Source: Rickettsiales bacterium
GTDB taxonomy: Bacteria; Pseudomonadota; Alphaproteobacteria; Rickettsiales; SXRF01
Assembly: GCA_025464625.1 (NCBI GenBank)
Contig: JAOAUZ010000001.1
Location: forward strand, 774,848-838,847
DNA: 64,000 nt
Direction: 5' to 3'
Positions 58,618-64,000 of the stretch are shown in pieces. The notes beneath the pieces are model-generated. The model was not told the origin of the DNA and searched no databases. It saw only the letters and a program-made list of their open reading frames with translations. The translations under genes were made by a program, and so were the position numbers. Numbering within the stretch: the first letter of the stretch is position 1; each line of letters opens with the position of its first letter.

Positions 58618-58859
58618 TATTCCACTAGCTCGTATTTATAATTTTCGACAACAGTGTTAGCAAGCAATGAGGAGCAGATTTTATCGAGAGTTTTTTTAGC
58701 GCTTTCAGCATCCGCGCTTTTCAGATCCACCTCAATATATTTTCCTTGGCGCACATCTTCAACTTCTGAGTAGCCCATATTATGCAACGCGCCAGTAATC
58801 GCCCGCCCTTGCGGATCAAGCACACCATTTTTTAGAGTAATATGTATTTTTGCTTTCAT
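58617..58859 (-). CDS. purS: FGAM synthase subunit PurS
   Basis: PurS is the small bridging subunit between PurL and PurQ. The 80 residues show the family pattern KIHITLKNGVLDPQGRAITGALHNMGYSEVEDVRQGKYIEV. It is translationally coupled to purQ through TAATG. A family A repeat separates it from purC upstream. Confidence 0.96.
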   Translation of the reverse strand: MKAKIHITLKNGVLDPQGRAITGALHNMGYSEVEDVRQGKYIEVDLKSADAESAKKTLDKICSSLLANTVVENYKYELVE

Positions 58860-58876
58860 TTTTTCTTCTTTCTTTC

Positions 58877-58960
58877 GTCATCCCGCACTTGATGCGGGAT
58901 CTAGAGCCATAATTTCCGTAAGTGGTTTTTGCCCTAGATCCCCGCATTCGCGGGGATGAC
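58877..58960. repeat. Composite hairpin repeat, family A (copy 3)
   Basis: GTCATCCCGCACTTGATGCGGG and CCCCGCATTCGCGGGGATGAC hairpins with GATCTAG and CTAGATC inner arms. It lies in the 105-nt gap between purC and purS, which belong to one pathway, and may attenuate transcription from purC into purS-purQ. Confidence 0.88.
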
Positions 58961-58964
58961 AATG

Positions 58965-59807
58965 TTATTTTTTCTTCTTCGTCTTTGTTTGTTTTGATTT
59001 TACTGGTTTTGATTTTGTTGGTGATTTACGTTTTGCAGGAACTTTTGCGTTTACCTCTATAACATAACTGCTTTCACCGCCATCCTGTGGCAGGACACCA
59101 AGCCTGCGCGCCACTTCGCGGTAAGCATCCTCAATCTGCCCTAAATCTTGACGGAATCTGTCTTTATCAAGTTTTTTGCCCGATTTCAGATCCCACAAAC
59201 GGCAATTATCAGGGCTTATTTCATCAGCAAGAATAATTGTCTCCCGTTCATTTTCATAAAGGCGACCAAATTCCAACTTGAAATCCACCAGACGGATACC
59301 AATTCCTGCAAACAACCCTGAAAGAAAATCATTGATGCGGAAAGCATACATGCGGATTTCATCCATCTCTTGCGGAGTACACCAACCAAAGGCAAAAATA
59401 TGTTCCTCAGTAACAAATGGATCTCCGAGAGCATCGTTCTTGTAGCAATATTCAACCATAGGATGACCAAGGGGCTTGCCTTCCTGAACATTGAAACGCT
59501 TAGAGAAACTGCCCGCCGCATAATTACGGACGATAACTTCAAGAGGCACAATCTGCACCGCTTTTATAAGCTGTTCACGCATGTTCAGAGTGCGGATGAA
59601 GTGGGTAGGAATACCCATATCATGCAAGCGCAGCATCAGATATTCCGAAATACGGTTATTAAGCACGCCTTTACCGCTAATAGTGCCTTTTTTTACGTTA
59701 TTAAAGGCAGTGGCGTCATCCTTGAAATGCTGAATCAAAGTCCCCGGTTCTGGTCCTTCAAAAAGCTGCTTTGCTTTACCTTCATAAATCGGTTTGCGCG
59801 GTGCCAT
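58965..59807 (-). CDS. purC: SAICAR synthetase PurC
   Basis: PurC joins aspartate to CAIR in purine synthesis. I start at ATG 59807 ([20 protein letters not shown]), where homologues begin, rather than at the in-frame ATGs further upstream. The core has [38 protein letters not shown], and [14 protein letters not shown] with a substrate-binding acidic motif. The last ~25 residues are an unusual Lys/Thr/Ser/Pro-rich tail ([17 protein letters not shown], then KKKK) not needed for catalysis in other PurC proteins. Length is 280 residues. It is divergent from the zeta-inhibitor gene. Confidence 0.95.
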   Translation of the reverse strand: MAPRKPIYEGKAKQLFEGPEPGTLIQHFKDDATAFNNVKKGTISGKGVLNNRISEYLMLRLHDMGIPTHFIRTLNMREQLIKAVQIVPLEVIVRNYAAGSFSKRFNVQEGKPLGHPMVEYCYKNDALGDPFVTEEHIFAFGWCTPQEMDEIRMYAFRINDFLSGLFAGIGIRLVDFKLEFGRLYENERETIILADEISPDNCRLWDLKSGKKLDKDRFRQDLGQIEDAYREVARRLGVLPQDGGESSYVIEVNAKVPAKRKSPTKSKPVKSKQTKTKKKK

Positions 59808-59939
59808 ATTATATATCTTTCGTTTTTTATTTATCATGGGTACATTACTAGAGTAGTTTTTATAGAACTGCAATACTTGCGGTGAGATTTAGAATGGTTT
59901 ATATAGGCATTAAGAACAATAGTTACAATAGGAGTATAA

Positions 59940-60266
59940 ATGACTAGTTTTGATGAACGGGAAAAAGGTTTTGAACGGAAATTCGCCCATGATGAGGAAT
60001 TATCCTTTAAAGCCAATGCACTACGCAACAAAATGCTGGGGCTTTGGGCAGCGGAAAAGCTGGGTAAAAAAGATGAAGAAGCGCAGCAATATGCCAAGGA
60101 TATTGTCTTGGTGGATTTTGAGGTTGAAGGAAATAGCGACGTTATAGGCAAACTTCTAAAAGATTTCTACAGTGCCGAAATTGCTATTACGGAAGCAGAG
60201 ATAACCGCAGAAATGGAGCGTTTGCTACCAATAGCACAGAAAAAGATTATTGGAGACAAGCAATAA
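59940..60266 (+). CDS. F1-ATPase zeta-type inhibitor (DUF1476)
   Basis: DUF1476 proteins are the zeta inhibitor of the alphaproteobacterial F1Fo ATP synthase, blocking ATP hydrolysis through their N-terminus. The 108 residues match closely: MTSFDEREKGFERKFAHDEE as inhibitory N-terminus, then LRNKMLGLWAAEKLGKKDEEAQQYAKDIV and a helical C-terminus. Location beside purC is common in Alphaproteobacteria. A shifted gene neighbour encodes a TerB/J-domain protein. Confidence 0.94.
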   Translation: MTSFDEREKGFERKFAHDEELSFKANALRNKMLGLWAAEKLGKKDEEAQQYAKDIVLVDFEVEGNSDVIGKLLKDFYSAEIAITEAEITAEMERLLPIAQKKIIGDKQ

Positions 60267-60287
60267 ACACTAAGTGGGGACTTTGGG

Positions 60288-61052
60288 ATGAGAATACTGC
60301 AAGTTCTGCCAAAATTATACGTTAAACGCAATTTTGATTGGCTTGCAGCCACTGCTCACCTTCCAACGCGCGGTGTTACGGCTCTGCGCTATATGTTTTC
60401 TGGAACGAGGGATGATATTCCCGATGTTTCGGCGGAGATGATTGAGAATATTGCGCCTAAAGAAAATTCTTTCAAACACATATCTTTTACCTTTGCTGCA
60501 ATATCTCTGTCGGCAATGGTGGCACGGGCGGATGGCACTGTGTCACGCGAGGAATATCTGGCATTTCGTGATTCTTTCCCGCTGACTGGTGGAATGTGTG
60601 GCAAGATTAGGCAACTATTTTTGCTTGCATGCCAAAGCCAAACACCTCTTTCCAGCCATATATTACAAATAAAAATTCTGTTCCCACAACAGATGGATTT
60701 GTATGTTTCTCTGGTGGACAGATTATTTCGTATCGCTACAGCCGATAAACCACTGGTGCGGGAAGAAGAGCGGTTGCTGGCAAAAATAGCTCATTCACTG
60801 GGTTTAAGCCCATCTGATTACAGTATGCTTTATGATCGATATAGCAAACCGCTTGCTCCACATGTTGTGTTAGGTGTTGAAAAAAGAAGCCCTAAAAATA
60901 TTATTAAGCAGAAATATTATATGCTAATGAACCGCTATCATCCCGACCGTTATTCCTCAATTCCAACCTCACCAGAAGTGCAGATGCTGCTGACATTAAA
61001 AAGCGCAGAAATCAGCCATGCCTACCGTAAACTGACCAAGAAAGCTGCATAG
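60288..61052 (+). CDS. TerB-like plus J-domain protein (DjlA-like)
   Basis: This 254-residue protein lacks a clear membrane anchor. Residues about 60-175 resemble a TerB/tellurite-resistance helical domain (ISLSAMVARADGTVSREEYLAF). The C-terminal ~65 residues form a J domain, VLGVEKRSPKNIIKQKYYMLMNRYHPDRY, with the HPD triad that stimulates DnaK ATPase. DjlA has the same order of domains but also an N-terminal membrane helix, so this is a soluble variant. It is followed by an amidase gene 10 nt later. Confidence 0.88.
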   Translation: MRILQVLPKLYVKRNFDWLAATAHLPTRGVTALRYMFSGTRDDIPDVSAEMIENIAPKENSFKHISFTFAAISLSAMVARADGTVSREEYLAFRDSFPLTGGMCGKIRQLFLLACQSQTPLSSHILQIKILFPQQMDLYVSLVDRLFRIATADKPLVREEERLLAKIAHSLGLSPSDYSMLYDRYSKPLAPHVVLGVEKRSPKNIIKQKYYMLMNRYHPDRYSSIPTSPEVQMLLTLKSAEISHAYRKLTKKAA

Positions 61053-61062
61053 CTGCAAAACA

Positions 61063-61725
61063 ATGCTAATTATCAAAAAAATATCCCCAAATTTTGACAA
61101 TCGTGATGGGCAGAGCGTTGATATGCTGGTGCTGCATTACACTGGTATGAAATCAGGGCAGGAAGCATTGGAAAGGTTGTGTGATGAAAACGCCAAGGTC
61201 AGCGCACATTATATGGTTGCCGAGGACGGAACGATATTCCAGCTCGTGAGTGAAGATGATCGGGCGTGGCACGCTGGCGTAAGCTGTTGGCGCGGCAACA
61301 GCAACATCAACCAACGCTCTATCGGTATTGAAATAGTAAATCGTGGACATGAATTCGACTATACACCATTTCCTGAAATACAGATTAAAGCAGTTGCAGA
61401 ATTATGCAGCGATATACTCACGCGCCATAATATACCACCGCGCAATGTAGTTGGGCATAGCGACATCGCCCCTACCCGAAAAAAAGACCCTGGAGAATTG
61501 TTTGATTGGCAATTTCTGGCAAAAAAAGGGATTGGGTTGTTTCCCTTAGCCCCCTCATCCCTAACCACTACCCCCTCATCCCTCCTTGCTGATTATGGCT
61601 ATGATATAACCGACCTTCCCCAAGCTATAACTGCCTTTCAGCGTCATTTCCGCCCAAAAAATATTTCTGGAATATGGGATGATGAGTGCGCCAAGCTGCT
61701 TGCAGCCCTCCTTGCAATGGTATAG
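61063..61725 (+). CDS. N-acetylmuramoyl-L-alanine amidase, AmpD-like
   Basis: This zinc amidase of 220 residues removes the stem peptide from muramic acid. The Amidase_2 fold shows VLHYTGMKSG (zinc His), AHYMVAEDGTIFQLV, the catalytic IGIEIVN, and VVGHSDIAPTRKKDPGELFDW (second zinc His and Asp). A C-terminal peptidoglycan-binding-like region (about 178-220, DYGYDITDLPQAITAFQRHFRP) follows. Residues about 162-176 (LAPSSLTTTPSSLL) are encoded by repeat DNA inserted in the linker. There is no signal peptide, so it may work in the cytoplasm in wall recycling. Confidence 0.9.
   Translation: MLIIKKISPNFDNRDGQSVDMLVLHYTGMKSGQEALERLCDENAKVSAHYMVAEDGTIFQLVSEDDRAWHAGVSCWRGNSNINQRSIGIEIVNRGHEFDYTPFPEIQIKAVAELCSDILTRHNIPPRNVVGHSDIAPTRKKDPGELFDWQFLAKKGIGLFPLAPSSLTTTPSSLLADYGYDITDLPQAITAFQRHFRPKNISGIWDDECAKLLAALLAMV
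61546..61586. repeat. Repeat insertion inside the amidase gene
   Basis: Tandem CCCCCTCATCCCT units (with TAACCACTA between) in a linker-coding region, resembling the CCCTCATCC half of family D. It is in frame and adds about 14 residues. Confidence 0.7.
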
Positions 61726-61733
61726 AATCACCG

Positions 61734-62172
61734 TCTGTCAGATAGCTGGATGACCGTCCGCTTTCGCACTGCGTGCTACAGCGCGACAAGCCCTATCGTT
61801 ATGAAGATGGGGTTTACCGCGCCGAAGCGCATAGTGCGAAGGCGGGAGGAAAGTCCGAGCTCCACACAGCGCAGTGCCAGATAACGTCTGGCGGGGGCAA
61901 CCTTAGGGAAAGTGCCACAGAAAATATACCGCTTCCGCGCAAGCGAGAGTAAGGGTGAAATGGTGCGGTAAGAGCGCACCGCGCTGCTGGCAACAGTAGT
62001 GGCAGGGCAAACCCCACTGGGAGCAAGACCAAATAGGAATGGTGCGTGGCTGTGCGCTTAACCATTCGGGTAGGTCGCACGAGCTGTTAAGCGATTAACA
62101 GCCTAGATGAATGGTCATCATTTCTATCGCAAGATAGGAATACAGAACTCGGCTTATAGGCTATCTGACAGA
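61734..62172 (+). ncRNA. rnpB: RNase P RNA (class A, alphaproteobacterial)
   Basis: The ends TCTGTCAGATAG (61734-61745) and CTATCTGACAGA (62161-62172) form helix P1. The conserved catalytic-core blocks are seen: GAGGAAAGTCCGAGCTCCAC near the 5' end (about 61851), AGGGTGAAATGGTGCGGTAAGAGCGCACCG, and ACAGAACTCGGCTTATAGG near the 3' end. The RNA matures the 5' ends of tRNAs. Confidence 0.96.
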
Positions 62173-62177
62173 GTTAT

Positions 62178-62246
62178 GAGTTTGGAGTGTGGAGTATAGA
62201 GTTTGGTATTCTGCTACACTCCACACTCAACACTCTACACTCTGAA
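62178..62246. repeat. Hairpin repeat after rnpB
   Basis: GAGTTTGGAGTGTGGAGT on the left and ACTCCACACTCAACACTC on the right form a long stem. It lies between rnpB and convergent pirin and may terminate either. Confidence 0.75.
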
Positions 62247-62250
62247 TTCT

Positions 62251-62943
62251 TTACGCCAAATCAAACAGCAAAATCTCGCTGCCAGCAGTTGTTTTAATTT
62301 CTTTTACTTCATCGCCAGAAAAAGAAGCTCCATCACCAGCTGCAAGTTTATTGCCATTTATTTCCGCCGAGCCTTTGGCGATTTGCAGCCAGCCGAAACG
62401 GTTTGTTGTTATATTAATTGGTAGAGTTGTTTCTTTGTCCATAACCGCCAAATATAACTTGGCATCCTGATGAATAGAAATAGCACCACCCTGCCCCTGC
62501 TCACTCGCCACTAGCTGCCATTCATTTTTATTTCCTGATGGAATCCATTCGCTATATGACGGTGTAACATTTTTAGTATGCGGCATAATCCATATTTGCA
62601 GCAGATGGCAGGGTTTATCTTCTGAAGAATTAAACTCGCTGTGGGTTATACCAGTTCCTGCGCTCATACCCTGAACTTCACCAGTTTTTATGGTGCGTCC
62701 GTTGCCCATGCTGTCTTTATGGGAAAGCTCACCGTCTAATATATAGGTGATAATTTCCATGTCACGGTGTGGGTGCGTGCCAAAACCCTGTGCTGGGGCA
62801 ATAACATCCTCATTTATCACCCGCAGCGCGCGAAAATTCATGTGCGCTGGATCATGATAATCCGCAAAAGAAAAACTATGTTTGGCATTCAGCCAACCAT
62901 GATTGACGTGACCACGCTCACCCGACTTACGAATCTCAATCAT
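62251..62943 (-). CDS. Pirin family protein
   Basis: Pirins are bicupin iron proteins; some, like YhaK and YhhW, act as quercetinases or redox sensors. I start at ATG 62943 (MIEIRKSGERGHVNHGWL), the homologues' usual start, 2 nt after the dps stop. The 230 residues carry the family metal motifs FGTHPHRDMEIITYILDGEL and the STGITHSE-like AGTGITHSEFN (His, His, His, Glu set). It follows dps and is probably co-transcribed, fitting a role under oxidative stress. Confidence 0.92.
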   Translation of the reverse strand: MIEIRKSGERGHVNHGWLNAKHSFSFADYHDPAHMNFRALRVINEDVIAPAQGFGTHPHRDMEIITYILDGELSHKDSMGNGRTIKTGEVQGMSAGTGITHSEFNSSEDKPCHLLQIWIMPHTKNVTPSYSEWIPSGNKNEWQLVASEQGQGGAISIHQDAKLYLAVMDKETTLPINITTNRFGWLQIAKGSAEINGNKLAAGDGASFSGDEVKEIKTTAGSEILLFDLA

Positions 62944-62944
62944 A

Positions 62945-63427
62945 TTATTTATTCTTGGAGTGCGATTCGACAAACCATAATTGTTTATCAAGTCCGCGTG
63001 TCATGCTGGTAAACATATCGGCACTAACTGCATCACCAAGTGCAGCAGTTTCATCAATTGCCTTACGCGCATTTTTGTTAAAAGAAGCAAGCGCGGAAGA
63101 CAGTGCATCCACATGTTTTTGGCTATCGACAGCGTCTAATGGATATTCTTTTAAGCGTGATTTTTTTGCAGCAACCCGAACCGTTCCCTGTGCGCTGCCA
63201 CCGAGCTGCATAATACGTTCAGCTATAGTATCAACCGCTAAACTAACTTCCGTAGCCAGCAAATCAAAAAGTTCGTGTAGTGCTATAAAATTATCGCCCT
63301 TCACATTCCAATGCGCTTGTTTTGTTTGATAGTGCAGATCAATTCCATCCGCGAGCAATTGCCCAAGCAGCAAATTTATTTTCTTACGGTTAGCACTTGG
63401 AAGATCATTTTTTGTGGTCTGTGTCAT
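62945..63427 (-). CDS. dps: DNA-protecting ferritin-like protein Dps
   Basis: Dps makes 12-subunit shells that oxidise iron with peroxide and coat DNA. The 160 residues start at ATG 63427, with AAAGG 7 nt upstream; an ATG at 63442 is possible but has no site. The ferroxidase residues are in HYQTKQAHWNVKGDNFIALHELFD (His, His, Asp) and LATEVSLAVDTIAERI (Asp, Glu). It ends 1 nt before the pirin gene. Confidence 0.95.
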   Translation of the reverse strand: MTQTTKNDLPSANRKKINLLLGQLLADGIDLHYQTKQAHWNVKGDNFIALHELFDLLATEVSLAVDTIAERIMQLGGSAQGTVRVAAKKSRLKEYPLDAVDSQKHVDALSSALASFNKNARKAIDETAALGDAVSADMFTSMTRGLDKQLWFVESHSKNK

Positions 63428-63556
63428 AATGAAACCTTTCATATATTGGTTAAATAAGAAGCATTATATTTGTAAGTAGGTTGTTTATTTAGTAAAACAA
63501 GGTGTCAATAAAAAAATGCGTTTAGAAAAATAAAAAACTTTTGACAATCTTTTATC

Positions 63557-63664
63557 TTGCAAATTAGGTCAATTTTTTTCTATACTATCAGACGTGCGAT
63601 GAAGAGTTCTTCCGCCACCTGCGACAAAAAAGCAACATAAAAAGTGAAGTTAGGTATCGCAGGT
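63557..63664 (+). promoter_or_regulatory. Promoter and hairpin-bearing leader of the DUF465 gene
   Basis: TTGCAA (63557-63562) and TATACT (63581-63586), 18 nt apart, form a good sigma-70 promoter. The predicted leader of about 125 nt contains the perfect 8-base pair ACCTGCGA (63617-63624) and TCGCAGGT (63657-63664), plus a smaller GAAGA...TCTTC. The structure might regulate translation or be processed as a small RNA. Confidence 0.55.
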
Positions 63665-63717
63665 ATGTTGACCGTAATTATTTAAAGTAATTATTCATAG
63701 AAAGGGTTGATACAATT

Positions 63718-63906
63718 ATGTCTATTCAAGCTCATGTTGATTCACTATCCGAAAAACGCTCCCAAATTAAAGAACAGATCACCGCAGAAATGAATCACCC
63801 CTCCCCGAATTTTGAAACCATAACCAAATTAAAAAAGCAAAACCTAGCGTTGAAAGAAGAAATGCAACGTTACCTCTGCACGATGAATGAATCTGCTTCC
63901 GCTTAG
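63718..63906 (+). CDS. DUF465 / YdcH family small protein
   Basis: This 62-residue helical protein has the YdcH-type pattern: VDSLSEKRSQIKEQITAEMNHPSPNFETITKLKKQNLALKEEM. Such proteins form helical hairpins of unknown role and are common in Alphaproteobacteria. AAAGGG sits about 8 nt before the start. It has its own promoter and a strong terminator. Confidence 0.9.
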   Translation: MSIQAHVDSLSEKRSQIKEQITAEMNHPSPNFETITKLKKQNLALKEEMQRYLCTMNESASA

Positions 63907-63914
63907 TGCATATA

Positions 63915-63944
63915 GTCATCCCCGCCTATGCGGGGATGACTTTT
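63915..63944. terminator. Perfect hairpin terminator made of a short family A repeat
   Basis: GTCATCCCCGC-CTAT-GCGGGGATGAC is an 11-bp perfect stem followed by TTTT. It is the outer half of the family A element and probably ends transcription of the DUF465 gene, and of the convergent gene from the right. Confidence 0.88.
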
Positions 63945-63945
63945 A

Positions 63946-64000
63946 CTATCTCTCTATAAACCCCAGCACATATCCCGTTATATTGCATTCCGCAGTCGCT
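63946..64000 (-). CDS. Possible C-terminal end of a gene running off the right edge
   Basis: A reverse-strand frame (63999 downward) reads ATAECNITGYVLGFIER and stops with TAG at 63946-63948, just beyond the terminator hairpin. Its place next to a shared terminator suggests a convergent gene. Another frame stays open a little longer, so the assignment is tentative. No family can be told. Confidence 0.35.
   Translation of the reverse strand, partial: ATAECNITGYVLGFIER

Overview
The window is a 64 kb piece of a low-to-moderate GC alphaproteobacterial chromosome. The assignment rests on gene content: a CobS/CobT pair, an LdtR-type MarR regulator, the DUF1476 zeta-type F1-ATPase inhibitor beside purC, an NDUFS6-like zf-CHCC protein, SdhE, paired FAD enzymes of the UbiH and geranylgeranyl-reductase types, and an alphaproteobacterial-looking RNase P RNA. 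Genes for lysine/threonine precursors (asd), thiamine (thiC), purines (purL, purS, purQ, purC), chemotaxis (an MCP) and Tad-type pili argue against a highly reduced endosymbiont. Genus cannot be decided from this sequence alone. Several families of hairpin repeats are scattered between genes and also inside genes, recalling the palindromic elements of Rickettsia.

Layout: 1-3350 small unknown genes, a DUF2157-like membrane pair and asd. 3450-8356 holds cobS and cobT with a two-gene restriction-modification (RM) cassette nested between them. 8353-12274 holds a methyltransferase, rpmB, an LdtR-like regulator, an ABC-F ATPase and a small membrane protein. 12275-13091 is a repeat cluster and a hypothetical gene. 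13235-24263 holds tRNA-Cys, a SPOR-like protein, rimO, recG, a pilin-like protein, a degenerate PAS-GGDEF protein, sdhE and mfd. 24276-26657 is a second RM system controlled by a C protein. 26698-36678 holds an orphan kdpD, recA, alaS, thiC, a GIY-YIG-like ORF and an FAD reductase. 36843-45405 holds bactofilin, a hypothetical gene, a UbiH-type hydroxylase, a catalytically dead-looking SGNH protein, a tadE-tadE-tadG-tadD-like run, a lytic transglycosylase and a zf-CHCC protein. 45418-54258 holds an AsmA/YhdP-like protein, glnE, bcp and purL. 54522-59939 holds an MCP, an unknown gene, a one-gene insertion at the 3' end of purQ, and purQ-purS-purC. 59940-64000 holds the zeta inhibitor, a TerB/J-domain protein, an amidase, rnpB, pirin, dps and a DUF465 protein.

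The most interesting material is accessory DNA set neatly into housekeeping operons. (1) A gene for a 338-residue coiled-coil, two-helix membrane protein sits between purQ and a 74-nt, diverged second copy of the purQ 3' end. That second copy still abuts the convergent neighbour, so the insertion appears to have replaced the end of purQ with its own version. (2) The second RM system carries operators of the C.Esp1396I type, and both its promoters place +1 on the start codon, so both transcripts are predicted leaderless. (3) The first RM cassette joins cobS and cobT through overlapping stop and start codons at every junction. (4) Hairpin repeats have inserted in frame into RecG, Mfd, ThiC, PurL and an AmpD-like amidase.
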